Part shown: piece by piece, positions 22,880 to 35,737 of the stretch
Numbering within the stretch: position 1 is the stretch's first letter
Layout: the number at the start of each line of letters is the position of its first letter
Assembly (NCBI GenBank): GCA_001599595.1
Contig: BCHH01000002.1
Span: 534,390-598,389 of the forward strand
Reading direction: 5' to 3'
DNA from: Beverwykella pulmonaria
Lineage: Eukaryota > Ascomycota > Dothideomycetes > Pleosporales > Melanommataceae
Length of the DNA: 64,000 nt
The notes under the pieces: generated by a model
What the model saw: only the letters and a program-made list of their open reading frames with translations
Told to the model about the DNA's origin: nothing
The model's database searches: none
Made by a program: the position numbers and the translations under genes

Positions 22880-24542
22880 CTAGTCTCTTAGGGCCTCTAT
22901 ATCGACGACCTGTAACTGTTAGCATTAAGATCTGACTCTCATCGAGCAAAACTCACCTCCTTGACAGCCTCGGTCGTGAGCACATACGGCCCCTCCTCAT
23001 CAACACAAACACTATCCTCGATCCTGATCCCCATACCCCTCGCCCAAGCTGGCCACCTCTCATCGTCCGGCACATACACCCCTGGCTCCACCGTAACACA
23101 CATGCCCTTCTCGAATGGCCTACTCCTCGGGAACCCTGGGCTGTCGTGTACATCTAGCCCAACATAGTGGCCGACATGATGTGGGAAGAGTATGTCAATC
23201 GCACTGTCCGACATGTCGAAACCGAGATCCTTCAGGCCATCTGAAAGTGTCGAGGAGGCGATTTTGTGTAGCTTGTCAAGGTTGAGACCGGAATCCACGC
23301 GACAGAGGGATACACAACTTCGCTGGACGGCGAGGAGGGTGTTGTATAGATCACGTTGGGCGGGGGAGAATTTTCCATCCACCGGCCATGTCCGCGAGAT
23401 GTCCGTAATGTACCCGCCGTACTCAGCGCCCGCATCTACAAGCACCAGATCCCCGGGTCTTAGGAGCATGTCGTTGGAGACGTAATGGATGGTATTGGCA
23501 TTGATGCCACCCGCAACCACGGGAACATACGCTGGCCCATCGCAGCCGTCTTGCTTGAACCAGTAGTCCAAGAACGAATCGAGGTCCTTCTCAGCTGTGA
23601 AGCTCTGGCGCATGGCATCTGTGATGGCGCGGCCGGAGTGCTTGCCCGCTTTTCGCATGTTCTTGATCTCAGCTTCACTCTTTATCGCGCGCAGCTCGTT
23701 CACAACAGGCCGCAACGATTTGACCTTGACCCCTTCCACATCGCGGAACACCTGTGCCAGTCCTCCCGTTCGCGCGGGCTCCATGCCAGAGAGATAGCGG
23801 GAAAGAATGTTCTTTGTGATCCTGCTAGTGGGCAAATCCGTGTATACCTCCTTCGACCTCGCCACCACCTCCGGCAGGATCTTGGGCAGGTCGTTCACGT
23901 CTCCTGTCGTGTCCGCATTGAAGACATCCTCGGCGGCCTGTATGCCCGATCTCGCGCCTTCCCATAGCTCGGCTCTGGCATCCTTTGGCCGGACGTAGAG
24001 GTGGAAGTTGTGCTCGTCGTTGTCGGTCTTTTCTAGTGTCCATCAATTCGAGGTCTGGGAGGTTGGTGGCGGGTGGGTGTACCTATGATCGCAAGCGCGT
24101 CTGGTTCGTTGAAGCCTGGGGTCGTTAGCCTCCTGTTATTATGCCTGCTGCGGCCTGCGTACCGGTGAGGTAGAAGAAGTCGGGGTCTTGGTGGAACTTG
24201 TAGAATACGGAGCCGGAGCGGTACTTGACATCGGCCGCGGCGAGGATGGCGATGGAGTTGGCGGGGAGGGCTTTCGCGAGCTTCGCCCGACGGTCGTAGT
24301 ACTCTTGCGCCGTGATACCCGGTGTGACTATCTCATGGTCAGTACCCTGTGGTCCTATGAGACAACAGTGAAGTTGCACCTTCGCCGGCTTTGAGCAGAT
24401 GCGGATGCGTCTCATGCAGTGGCTGCCCGAATTTGAGCTCCGCCGCAGAGACGGTGCTCAATTGCCTTCTCGCACCCACATGGGGAACACGGCACCACCG
24501 CACTCTCGCCGCAGGTCGCAGGAATCGCACACAGGAAGCCAT
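22880..24542 (-). CDS. Mitochondrial Xaa-Pro aminopeptidase (M24B, Icp55-like)
   Basis: Five exons (24542-24380, 24327-24163, 24115-24083, 24032-22957, 22909-22880) give 488 aa. The first 35 residues are Arg-rich without acidic residues (MASCVRFLRPAARVRWCRV), a typical mitochondrial presequence. Next comes an aminopeptidase-P N-terminal domain (ITAQEYYDRRAKLAKALP, then FYKFHQDPDFFYLTG) and a pita-bread M24 domain. All five metal ligands are visible: two Asp in LVDAGAEYGGYITDISRTWP, His in HHVGHYVGLDVHD, Glu in VTVEPGVYV and Glu in GIRIEDSVCV. Icp55 trims one residue from proteins after mitochondrial presequence cleavage, stabilising them. The last exon supplies only the end VVDIEALRD. A 33-nt third exon is flanked by clear splice sites. 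An upstream in-frame ATG exists at 24590; 24542 gives the better targeting signal. Confidence 0.88.
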
Positions 24543-24795
24543 GGTGTAGCACTGAAGAGAGACGCGGCAGTCCAATGCGCGGGCAGACATGTCCCCAGAT
24601 CAGGTAAGCGATCCCCAGCGCACCACCACTCTTGAGGTTTGTTGCGGGGCACTGCAAATGCCCTGTGGCACCCCTCCCTCCACTTTATACTCTCGTACAG
24701 CTGCCTAGAGACGCCTTGATGCCAGCCCTCTCCTCTCTCCCCTCTGTTCTCCCTACCTCGCCCTCATTCTGTCGCTCAAGCACCTCTTTGCCAGG
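24543..24795. promoter_or_regulatory. Short divergent promoter, Icp55-like / sirtuin
   Basis: Only 253 bp separate the two start codons, so both promoters and 5' UTRs must overlap here. The side next to the sirtuin is pyrimidine-rich, as often seen just upstream of fungal start sites. I see no defined factor site. Confidence 0.6.
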
Positions 24796-25819
24796 ATGGC
24801 CTCCACGGCCGCCCGACCCAGCATCGTCCCGCAGAAGGACCTCGAGTCCTTCCAAGCACACCTCAACCAGTCCACACGCATCATCGCACTGCTGGGCGCC
24901 GGCGTGTCCGCGTCCTCGGGCCTGCCTACGTTTCGAGGCGCAGGAGGAATCTGGAGAACACATGAAGCGACCGAGTTAGCGACTCCCGAGGCCTTCGCTC
25001 GCGATCCGGCACTCGTGTGGCAGTTCTACAACTACCGGAGACACATGGCGCTGAATGTGAAGCCGAATCCCGCACACTACGCTCTGGCCGAGCTGGCGCG
25101 GAAGAAGGACGGCTTCATCACCCTCAGCCAGAACGTGGACGGTGCGTCCTCCTCTCTCGCACCAGTGCCCCGCCTCCACTGACAGCTCGTCCACAGGCCT
25201 CAGCCCGCGCGCCGGCCATCCTGCCGACTCGCTCAAACTCCTCCACGGCTCCCTCTTCGACGTCAAGTGCTCCGACTTCTTTTGCAAATACACCGAAACA
25301 GACAACTACACGGACCCCATTGTTCCCGCGCTCGCCATCCCTACCACCTCGGACGGCAATGAAATAGACCCTACCACCAACACCGCCCGCGCGGGCCGCG
25401 ACCTCGATATCTCCGACGAGAATGTTGACCTGCCCGAGCTCGACCTCGCACACCTCCCCCGCTGCCCAAAGTGCAAAACGGGCCTGCTGCGACCGGGCGT
25501 CGTCTGGTTCGGCGAGGCGCTGCCTCGGGTCGTCATGAACGATATCCAGGAATGGCTCAACGACAGCGACACAATTGATCTGATCATGGTCATTGGGACG
25601 AGCGCGAAGGTGTACCCTGCTGCAGGGTATGTAGACACGGCGAGGATGAAGGGGGCACGAGTAGCCGTCATCAATATGGACAAGAATGATATCCCTGCGA
25701 GTGGAGTGTATAAGCAGGATTGGTTCTTCGAGGGCGATGCTGCCAAGATTGTGCCCGAGCTGTTCAAGAGTGTGATTGGGGAGATTACGGAGATGCCTGA
25801 TGCCGCGGACTCGCGTTGA
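24796..25819 (+). CDS. Class III (SIRT5-type) NAD-dependent protein deacylase
   Basis: Two exons (24796-25141, 25197-25819) encode 322 aa. The NAD-binding motif GAGVSASSGLPTFRG starts at residue 34, the QNVD motif is at 112-115 and the catalytic His is His132 in LLHGSLFD. Zinc cysteines are Cys140/Cys145 and Cys205/Cys208. Tyr78 and Arg81 in FYNYRR match the pair which in human SIRT5 binds succinyl or malonyl groups, so removal of acidic acyl groups from lysine is likely rather than simple deacetylation. An insertion between the zinc pairs (about residues 150-200) is common in fungal members. No mitochondrial presequence is evident. Confidence 0.9.
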
Positions 25820-26710
25820 GGGTGCATTCTCAAAGCGTCCTAGGACGAACTATGAAAAGGGAGCTTCTGTTGTGGCTGGCTTGGAGTTGTCAGGTACACG
25901 AATTGGAACTGGGAAAACCCTTTCTCCGCAATTAACGATGATGCATATATCTATAAAGCAAGCCTATAACATTGCTGTTTGGGTAGTTCCCAAAGTCAAC
26001 ACGTGCAAATTTGGCAGCTTCGTTTCGCTCACAATCCTCTCCACCACATCTACAACGAGGAGGCAGATCCCCCACTCCCTAGCTGCCACCATCACTATTG
26101 TAAAGCAATAACCCCGGATTTCCGCTGCTGTCCACTGCTAAGCGCTCTAGCAGTAGGTCCTATTCGGAAGGTCGGAACGCCCCCAGACAGGCGGAAACTG
26201 CACAATTACAAAGCAAAATGAGGAGTCCTCTGATACGTGTACAAAGAGCTGAATTGATTTATAAAGTGGCATATATCGTAGCCTAATTCCATTCGTGCAA
26301 TCCCGACCCCCGTGGAGTGGTAAGGACCTCAGGTGCCCGTCATTCTCCTTGTTCATCCACTGAGTTCAGCGCCAAGAATACAAAACACAAACTCCATTAA
26401 CTGATCATCATCCCGCAACTGCGAAGCCCCCCAGCGAGCGAGAGGGGTACGTTAGAGGCAACAACAAATCCAGCCCCGTTCAAACAACAAACAGCAGAGG
26501 CGCCCGAAGGCTACAAAAAGAAAGAGTTTCGCCAAGTTTTCGAATCCACAATGTAAAGAAAACGAGAAGGGGAAACGAGACCGTCGTTCCACATTTACAG
26601 GGCCAGCAAAGCTAACCAGACATAAACCAGTGCGCCGGTTCCGGGGTCTCAATGCAGTTGTTGTTCGTTCCATCGCGCGAATCGAATCGAATCAAATCGG
26701 AAATGCCGCA
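25820..26710. other. Spacer between convergent sirtuin and Yap1-like genes
   Basis: Expected to contain two 3' UTRs. No gene, RNA or repeat beyond a short GAATC-rich run at about 26680 is visible. Confidence 0.5.
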
Positions 26711-28712
26711 CTACTTAGCCGGATGCTGGTCGGACGGGAAGCGCTTGAGTGCGGCTTCCACGTCCTTGTGGTCAACCACAACGCCGCTCTCGGAGCAGCG
26801 AGCTTTGGCTCGGAGCTCGGAGCATAGATTGTCAATGTCGATTGTGCCGTCCTTGAAGTCGGGGCGGTTTGCGAGTTTGTCCCTGACAATGGTTAGGGGC
26901 TGTCAAAAAGTGGTGAATTGTAGTATACTTACCAAATCTTGTGGCAGTTCAGCATCTGTGTGGTGTCCTCTCCGGGAACAACCTCCTCTTCGCCGTCTTG
27001 GATCCGTTCGATCTCTTCAAGAGGATTTGACTTTTGCACCGCGGGAGTGTCACCGAAGTGGAATGGGCTCCCAAAGTCTGCAATCGGGAAAGCGTCGTTG
27101 AAGAACCCGCCAGTGAAGTCACCATCGCCAACAATGGCATTCTGGGAGTCGCGGTAATCGCCAAATAGCGTAGGATCGAACTGGCCACCATTCTGATGGG
27201 CGAAAAAATCGATGCCATTGACGTCGGCGGCCGGTGCCGCGGTCTTTGCGGGAGCTGCGTGAGACGGATGGACGTCAGACTGTGACATCGCACGGGGGAT
27301 GGGGTTGCGAGGGTTCCCGCAGGCCATATTAAGCTTTTCACAGAAGGTAATCTCACCTTCCGAGTTCCCATGACACACATATCCATCCGCGATTGTATCC
27401 GGGTTGTTGGGCGAGTTGTGGCTAGGTTCAGGAGAAGTGTCGCATGACGAGTTCTGGCCGACCTGCGAGTTCGATGACGCCGAGGGCGAGTCGGAGTGTG
27501 TTGAGGAGCCGCTGTTGAATTGGAAGACGCGGGACTGCGGTGTCGATGTGTCGGTGTTGCTGCGGTTCGGCTTGGTTGCTGACGATGTCATGGTGCTGTA
27601 GTCAAATTGGTTAAACAGGCCATTTAGATTACTCGAGTTCTGACCACCCGTAATTGAGGTGGTATTGCCATTTTGAGTAGGAGATTGGGAGATGGAGCCG
27701 TTGGTCTGACTCCTGGGACTAAGACTCCGAGTAGTGCTGTCTTGTCGAGTCGGTCCATTTGCGACCGACGAAATCGAAGTAGATTTGACTGCGGATTTCG
27801 CGAGAGGTCCACTGTCGACCAAATGAGCTCCAGGGAGTCCGCCAAAGCGTGGGAACTCAAATTGGAAGCTAGAGGTAGTCGAGCTGCTGCCGCCGAGCAG
27901 CGAACCAAAGCCTCCAGCCATCGAGGGCGACCGGTTCACGCCGGTGCTGTTTAGCGATAAGCGCTTTCGATATTCACGAAGCTCCATTTGTAACCGTTGC
28001 ACCTGAGCACGAAGAAGTCCATTCTCGTGGTTGGTGGCATCGGATGCCTTTTCAAGCTCTGAGACTTTGACCTCGAGATCCTTGAGATGCTTCTCCTTGC
28101 GTTCTCTGAAAGCCCTTTGCGCTGCACGATTCTGGGCTTTGCGTTTCTGGCAGGTGTCAGTATCGTTGATCGTTAATCTTGGCGGCTGTGGCGTTGTTCG
28201 TAACCTACCGTTGTCGGCTCTGATGTCAGAGGCTTCCGGCCCGGTTTCTTTGCCTGTTTATCTTCTGGTTCTCGTCGCTTTCCGCCGCCATCTGGATCTT
28301 CAACGTCGTCATCAGGACTCTTCCGCTTCTCCGGGGAGTCTTCGCTCTCATTTTGGTCTGGGCTATCGCCTGGAAGGTTGCCGATCATCAGATCGCTGTT
28401 ATCCGCATTATCAAAGTCGAAGGTATCCCCGTCGATGTAGTCAATGTATGGACTCTCTTCGATACCGATGTTGTTGAAAGCTCCGGCGGGCGTGGTCTGT
28501 TGCGGCGATGCAAAGAAGGACGGATCGATGCCGTCGCCGGTGTACTGAAATTGGGAGCCGTTCATGGCTCTTTTGGCGTCCGTACCCGATGCGAAGAGGT
28601 CGTTTGTTGTTTGGGTGTTGGATGCAAGGGCGGCAAGGAGAAGGTCTTGTTGATTGGGGTCGAGATAGAAAGGTGCTCCGTTGTGAAAGTCGTTGGTTGA
28701 CGTTCCCGCCAT
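26711..28712 (-). CDS. YAP1: AP-1-like bZIP redox transcription factor (Yap1 family)
   Basis: Three exons (28712-28209, 28146-26933, 26882-26711) encode 629 aa; an in-frame ATG at 28736 would add eight residues. The bZIP starts at residue 169: KRKAQNRAAQRAFRERKEKH, the Yap/Pap1-type basic region with the NxxAQxxFR signature, followed by a leucine zipper. A Ser/Asn-rich middle follows. The n-CRD contains Cys residues in YVCHGNSEGEITFCEKL and NMACGN. The c-CRD spans the last intron: LNCHKIW, then DNLCSEL and AKARCSES. In yeast Yap1 and Pap1 these cysteines form disulfides that mask a nuclear export signal, so the factor accumulates in the nucleus under peroxide and turns on antioxidant genes. 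All needed cysteines appear present. Confidence 0.92.
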
Positions 28713-28736
28713 CCCGAGTATCGGTGCGGGGTTCAA

Positions 28737-30088
28737 AGATCAAGCGCGAACAACGAGGTTTGCGACAACAGCTACCTGGCAGAGGAGGGAAGTCGAGGAC
28801 TGAGCGCTCGTAGAGAAGAATATGTATCTATGGTAGACCGACTCGATTTGCAGCGTCGGATGATGCTAGAACGATATTCAAGTCAGTTGTGATCAATCTG
28901 GCACGTTCAAATATCGAGTTATTTGCCACCTGGTGCTGCGACTCAGCATACGAAGGTGCAGTCGCCAGGAACTTGGGCTGGAGCAATGACGCTACGCTGG
29001 GCGAAGCCAGCGAGACTGGCAACGTGCGGACGGGTCGAAACGGACGGACGGGTGGTTTGGGGTTGAAGGGCCCAGCGTACCTTTCCGGCGTCGACAAGAG
29101 ACTGCGCACACACAGCGCTCAATGCAGGATCCGGGAGAGAGATGGCACGAGCGTTCACACGATTGAGGGGAGGGAGTGTAGGAGGCAAGGCGAGAGAGAA
29201 GAGCAAATTCGTCGAGACGTAGCCTGCCCGCGCGCCGGCCTTAGCAGGATGACCAGGTCAGATTTGGAGTGGGCGAGATGTCGGAGCTTAGGCCACAAGC
29301 AGGGCGCAAAAGCGGCGGCGGTGGGCTTGAGAGTCTCACGGGGCTGATAGGCTGGGTGCGAGGATGTGTCTTGCAGCATGGAGGGATGGGATGTGAGTCT
29401 TGAGTGTGATTATCAATCAACCCGTAGGGCGGCACCGAACGAGGATGGAGGGGTTCAGGAACCTGCAACAGCAGCGAGCGAACGCTAAAGAACGCCATCG
29501 AAGGCAAAAGCGAGATTTGCGGGCACATCAGCGGGCCTCGTGCTAGGCAGGGCTCTTGGCTCTATTTTTTCCACTGGTGAGGAAGCATCCCGTCAGCATG
29601 CAGTGAGCCTCAGTGGGCGTCACAACGGGTTGAAAGCAGGTAATATCTCCCGAATGGGTATGCCACACAAAACGTGGTCTCAAGCCTGGATTGCAGTGAT
29701 TGGAGCCTTTGCCACAATACTCCCTCTACGGGAGAAAAGGATAGCATCTGTTGCCATGCCCGGGATGTGTGTGGAGCCCCTCCAGATGTGTGCATTTGAA
29801 GTTGCGCAGACGAAGTAAAGAAAGTGGTCCAATTCAAACGGCTAGATCATGCTATCAGAGGGAAGGCGAGCACACTCTGGGGTCTTCCAGCTCATCGGTT
29901 TCCCCGTTTCCTTCTCCCATGCAGGTGTGTCCAGAAGTGAATGCAGGGACAAGCGCCAAGGCTCATCACATGATTCTGGTGCCTTCCTAGCGGCGCTAGT
30001 CGCGTCGAAGTAACTTTCAACCTCACCTCCGTGCCGCAACTGCAATCGCAACCCCACCATCTCGTCCGCAATACCGCTCACCCACACC
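28737..30088. other. 1.35-kb divergent promoter region, Yap1 / SPF30
   Basis: Two start codons diverge here, so this region holds both promoters and probably long 5' UTRs. Frames seen within it lack homology and codon pattern. No element identified. Confidence 0.5.
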
Positions 30089-31168
30089 ATGGCGGACTCA
30101 GTACAAGCGATCAAAGATGCGATCTGGCTTTTTCGGAGGGATGAGCTTACTCCAGCGGAGAATCAATACGCTGAGTGGGTTGACCAGGTGAGACAGCGCA
30201 CATCTCGTTTGCTGCCTGTGTACTGTTCCACCGCTAACTGTAACCTTCTCCAGCTTGCTATCGTGAACGACTTCCTTGAAAAGAACCCATCTGATCCCGA
30301 GAACCTGACGGTGAAAGACGAAATAGAAGTCGAAATGGCCAAAGTCGCGGCAGCAATTGCACCGCTTCGCGAGAAGCTTGCCGCTCTCGAGGCGAAGCTC
30401 CCAAAAGCCCCAGAGCCAAAGTTCGACCCAGAGAAACATCCGCTACTCAAAAAGGCGTTGGAGAAGAATGAGCCGGCCAAACCTGTTGTCTTCAACACCG
30501 GCGATATCTGCGAAGCTCTTTGGACCGACAAGCAGTGGTACAAGGCCAAAATCCAGACCATCCTGGGCGCTGTCTCCGCTCCCAAGTACCACGTGAAGTT
30601 CATCGAGTATGACGATTCGATGACCGTGGATCGCGACGCTATTCGGCCCCTTATAAACAAGCGGAAGCGTGAGCCCGAGGCTGCCCCAGCCACATCGTCG
30701 GCCGTCCCAGTTGCCAACGCTCCGCACATCATTTCGGGGCCCGCAAGCGTCAATCCCGAGGTTCCACGAGCCAAGCAGCAGGAGTCAGAGGTTGAGAAGC
30801 CCATACCCCACAAGCGCACAATCGGGAGTACCAAGGCTCTTGGAAATCGGGTTGAGAACTGGAAGAGCTGGAACAGCAAGGGCGTTGGCAAGAAGATTGC
30901 GAAGAAGGACTCCATGTTTCGCTCAGGTACTACCGTCAACAGTAGAGGTAATGTCTCACTGAGCCCATGTCGGCGATCGCAGTCAACGATATTTCTTCGC
31001 TAACCATCGACAGTTGGGTTCACCGGATCCGGCGCGGGTATGAGAGAGACGCACAAACGCGTTCGACATAATAACAAGGCAGATGCCGAGGAGGACGAAG
31101 AAGGGGGTAGTGTGGCTCGTGTCCGCGACGAACGACGACAGGATCACCGTTCCAGCGCACGCTTCTAA
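30089..31168 (+). CDS. Tudor-domain splicing factor, SPF30/SMNDC1 homologue
   Basis: Three exons (30089-30187, 30254-30947, 31014-31168) give 315 aa. The N-terminal 110 residues are helical (MADSVQAIKDAIWLF and a Glu/Lys-rich stretch). A Tudor domain lies at about 130-185: FNTGDICEALWTDKQWYKAKIQ, then KYHVKFIEYDDSMTV. This is the methyl-arginine-binding fold of SMN and SPF30. The C-terminal block NWKSWNSKGVGKKIAKKDSM followed by FRSGTTVNSRVGFTGSG matches the conserved tail of SMNDC1/SPF30 proteins, which join the U4/U6.U5 tri-snRNP to the spliceosome in the nucleus. A Lys/Arg run (NKRKREPE) is a likely nuclear signal. The family assignment is from domain order and the C-terminal motif. Confidence 0.83.
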
Positions 31169-31963
31169 GCGACAAGTACCACGAGATGCAAACTCTTCAT
31201 GAGGTACGCCTTTTGCTCAGCCGAACCTCTTGCCCATACCTTGGTTGATTCTAATTCTAGCAGGTGATTGAACACACCAAGCTTGCAATGCTTCTTAACT
31301 GCTGTCAAATGACTCCAGAAATGCATCGATCGAACAAACACTGTACACCCCCCGCACAATTTCGGAATTTCGGCGTTACGGATTTCTCTCACGGTATGGC
31401 ATCCAATCTGACGTTCCGGGCCTCGTAGGTCCTAATCCACGACACTAGGCATAGCAAACGATACCCCAAATTTTTCGACAGCTCTTTTGGTGATTGGACG
31501 AGTGATTGAACAAGACTCTGTCTTGATTGAAGGGAAGCTTCACATTGCCCATTTCGTTTTGAGTCTGCAAGGGGGCTGCAAACTCAAGTGCGTTGGAAGG
31601 AGGGTTCGTGGAGAAAGCGAGTCATGAAAATATATGCCGACGAAGGTAGAAATGTGGAGCCTAGAAATAAAATATATTCAATCAATCCGATACGAATGTT
31701 CTGCTTGTGATGCGATGGTGCTTTCAAATCAGTATGCTTGATCAAAACGCATAACATGGTGCCCGGCCAAGTGACGTTCCCGGAAGCCTGTAAATTGCCC
31801 CACCTCGCCAATCAAATGCTGGCCTTGTCGCGCTTTTTGTGAGCTTCCACACCTCATGTATCAAGTCTCCATGTTGACGAACGCGCCCCAAAGAGCACGA
31901 GTAGACCCCAGGCATGCCGGAGTCGTCTTCTAGGGGCAACGAGTCGGTGAAAGCGCCTTCATC
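31169..31963. other. Spacer, 3' of SPF30 and promoter of PAN2
   Basis: Tandem plus-strand genes flank this region. No supported coding region; AT-rich around 31600-31740. Confidence 0.45.
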
Positions 31964-34900
31964 ATGGAGGCCGACTGGGACGAGGTAAGGCCCATCCTCA
32001 CCGCAGACCTCCGCGCACGCGAAGCTACACTTCAACACATACGGATTTCCTCATGTTCACTGTGCTAAGAACTCTCTAGCTCGCAATCGTACAACTGCCT
32101 CCCCCAGGGCCTCACCATCCTGCCACACAGGTAGCAACCTTTGCTTTCGATACCACACAAGAACTGTTATGGACGGGTAATGAGTATGTGAGTACGTTCG
32201 GCAATCCCGATCTTGGACGCTCTATAGACTGACAGAGTGGATAGGGTCGCGTTACCTCCTTCTACGGACCTAGCCTCGAGCGCTATACTTCCTACCGCGC
32301 ACATGCAGCCACCGAAGGCCCCGTCAAACAGTTCCTCTTCACGGAGAAGGGCATCCTTTCGATTTCCAAGCAGAGCGCGCATTACGCTATTCGTCGCGGG
32401 ATAACACAATGGCATTTGACGTACGTCTGGAAGTCGAGACTCCATGCAGAAGGATGTAGGTGGTTGGAGGCATTGCTGACCAGTGGCATGTAGGAGCCCC
32501 GATTTCACGGACCTCAGATGCATGAACTTCACGTCCAAGGGGACGCGTGAAATTCTTGTTGCAGGATGCCAGGAGCAGATGTTTAAGATTGACGTAGAGA
32601 AGGGGACCGTCACAGACGCTGTGAGACTGCTGGACAAGGGTTGCAGATTGCGATGCTGACCCAACACAGCTCGTTGCTGAGGCTCAATATACCACCATGA
32701 AGCGAGCCGGCCAGTATCTGTGTGCCGCGACCAAGACTGGCGGCATACATATTCTGGACTCGGGTACGTTGACCGTGATCAAAGTCTTCGACGGGCACAC
32801 GGGTAGTATCAGCGACATGGATGCCAAGGGTGATTTTCTCGCGACGTGCGGATGGTCCCCAAGACAGCAATACGGATTCATGCTGGATCCCTTCACCAAT
32901 GTCTTCTCTCTGAAGACTCTGAAGCAGCTGCCACCCATTCCATTCCATACAGGAGCTGCCTTTGTACGCATGCATCCGCGCATGTCGACGACAAGCATCA
33001 TAGCGTCGCAGAATGGCCAGATGCAAGTCATCGACTTGATGAATCCTGATTCGGCCAACTTGCGACAGATCAACCTATACGACTCCTACTTGACTGGTTT
33101 CGAGATGGCACCGTCTGGGGAAGCCTTTGCGTTGACAGACTCGAATTGCCATATCCATTTATGGGGATCTCCGTCCAAGATTCACTTCCCCGAGTATAGC
33201 AATCCCACTGAATTTGCTGACCATACCATACCACCACCAGCCATGGACTGGTCGCTAGATACGTAAGTGGACTCTGCAACACGTGACTGCGATTAAATCT
33301 CACCACTCCATAGACCTTTGAGCACAGTTGGGATGCCATATTACAAGGAGAGTCTCCTTTCTGGTTGGCCAAGCCACATGGTATTCGAAGTCGGCGCGCC
33401 GCCTCCCAAGATCGACGTTGCCGTTCTCAACACCATGGCCCGAACGGAAATTGGCTTCTTTGCCAAAAATCTCCGGACAAAGCGTAGAAATCAGGCCGAA
33501 GTCACACGGCTTTCTGACCGAGCAAGTGACTCGTTATCCGCACCCAAATTCCTCAGTGAAAAGGCTCGGGCTGCGCAGTCTTCAAGCGAGGTAGACACGA
33601 AAACTGCTGAGACTATGGAAACTCTGACCGACTTGCATCTCGACGACGTGACGCGAAAAGACGTTCCAGCAATGTATGGGAACGTGGAAATCAAATACAG
33701 CAAGTTTGGCGTTGATGACTTTGACTTTGCGTATGTGCCCTTTCCCTTTCACACATGAAGTAGAAATGCTAACATATGCTCAGGTATTACAATCAAACCA
33801 ATTATTCCGGGTTGGAGACTCACATCACAAATTCATATGCCAACCCACTTCTACAGCTCTGCCGCTTTACCCCCTTGCTCCGCAACCTAGCCCTGCGACA
33901 TACTGCATCTCCATGTCTCTTCGAAGCCTGTCTTCTTTGCGAACTAGGCTTCCTCATTGACATGCTTGAAAAGGCTGCCGGCCTGAACTGCCAGGCTTCC
34001 AACTTTTTGAAGACCTTTAGTGGATTGTCCAATGCAGTAGCACTCAATCTTCTTGAAGAACTTGCACCCAATGCTCCTCTGACGAGCATGATTCAAGCTT
34101 TCAACAGGTTCTTACTTGATAAGATCTCGGAAGAATTTCGCCGAATGGTACCAAACCACAACGGACCCTCGTTGATGGACCAGGTCCTGGAAACTCAGGC
34201 TCGGGCAAGCATGAGATGTGCGCAATGCGCTAACGAAACTGTCAGAGGGGGCAGGACTTTCGTCAACGAACTAGTGTACCCGGCAAAACACGTGGTGAAG
34301 AATTCACGAGGACCCCGTCCTACTTTCTCACAGATTCTGAAAGCCAGCGTTGAACGACAGGATCAGACAAGGGGCTGGTGTAACAAATGCAATCGTTACC
34401 AGCAGATGGTTCAGCGAAAGACTATTCAGTCAGTGCCCGGTGTGCTGTTGCTGAATGCGGCAATCCAGACTCACGAAGCCAAGCTTCTATGGTCGATACC
34501 CAATTGGCTTCCTCAGGAGATCGGTATCATCGTCGATCAAGGCCAATTTTATTGTTTTGAGGGTCAAGATCTCAAGTTGCATCTCCAGAGGGGCGTCTTC
34601 AACATCATGGTCTACGAACTCATCGGGATCGTCGCCGACATCAACAGTGGTGAACATCAAAAGCCTCATCTAGTTGCTTGCATCAATACAGCGCCCTCGT
34701 CTCGTGAGATAAATACCGAGGATAAGTGGCATCTTTTCAACGATTTCTTAGTCCGCCCAATACCAAAGGAAGAAGCACTGCGGTTTGAGCCAAGCTGGAA
34801 GTTGCCATCGGTCTTAACGTTTCAGTTGAAAGCTGCCCGGAACTCGATCGACGATACATGGAAAGACACCCTTGATACCCAAATCTTGTATCGCTGGTGG

Positions 34901-35737
34901 TCATCCAATCCCGAACCACCGGACATGGAATTCAAACTCTTAGACTCTTCTACGGAGGTCCCACGGCCTGGCTACCCCGTAGCCATAGACGCTGAATTCA
35001 TTCGACTTCAATCAGAAGAAATTGAAATGAAGGCTGATGGGACACGCGAGACCATCCGACCAGATCGTAAGGGTCTCGCCCGTGTATCTGTGTGTCGTGG
35101 CGCAGGCGAGCTTGCTGGCATACCTTTCATTGACGACTACATTGCAGTCGCCGAACCCGTTGTTGACTACCTGACCGCTTGGTCCGGCATATCTCCTGGT
35201 GATCTAGACCGCAACACCTCTCCCCACGCTCTCGTTGGCCTCAAACATGCCTACAAGAAGCTATGGATCCTCCTCAACCTTGGTTGCATCTTCGTCGGTC
35301 ACTCTCTTGCCAACGATTTCCGTACTATCAACATTCACGTCCCCAAGAAACAGGTCGTAGACACAGTAGACCTCTTCTTCAAGCCCAGCCTCCACCGGAA
35401 ACTCAACCTCAAGTTCCTCGCCTGGTGTGTGCTGAAAGAGAAGATCCAAGAGGATACGCACGACTCCATCGAGGACGCTACGACTGCTTTAAAGCTATGG
35501 AGAAAGTATGAGGAGTTTGTGGATGCAGGTGTTCTCGAGCAGATGCTCAATGACATCTACGCTACCGGGAGGGAAGTCGGGTTCAGAGCGCCCGGTAGTG
35601 GAAATGGAAAAGGTGCGGGAATTGCGTCGTCGACGGGGAGAGATACACCTGAGCCAGGGGAGAAGGCAGGACAAACGACGCCTGCGAGGAAGGCAGGGCA
35701 ATTTGGGAGAGTGGGGTTCAGGAGTCCGATGAAATGA
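31964..35737 (+). CDS. PAN2: PAN2, catalytic subunit of the PAN2-PAN3 poly(A) nuclease
   Basis: Seven exons (31964-31984, 32080-32187, 32245-32420, 32494-32620, 32670-33262, 33314-33730, 33784-35737) give 1,131 aa. The first coding exon holds only MEADWDE. The N-terminal 340 residues are a WD40 propeller (LLWTGNEYGRV, FDGHTGSISDMDAKGD, CHIHLWGS). After a linker that binds PAN3 comes a ubiquitin-hydrolase-like domain starting NYSGLETHITNSYANPLLQL: where active enzymes have Cys the sequence is Asn-Ser-Tyr, so it is inactive, as in all PAN2. The C-terminal DEDDh exonuclease has Asp883 and Glu885 (AIDAEF), Asp992 (HSLANDF), His1040 and Asp1045 (HDSIEDA). PAN2-PAN3 starts mRNA poly(A) tail shortening in the cytoplasm. 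The Gly/Ser-rich tail is probably disordered. Confidence 0.95.

Noticed and set aside
28889..29347. 152-codon plus-strand frame between Yap1 and SPF30
   Set aside because: Arg/Gly-rich composition from GC-rich promoter DNA, no homology pattern and no splice structure.
31963..35737. PAN2 middle domain as an active ubiquitin protease
   Set aside because: The catalytic Cys position reads Asn-Ser-Tyr; the domain is known to be inactive in PAN2.
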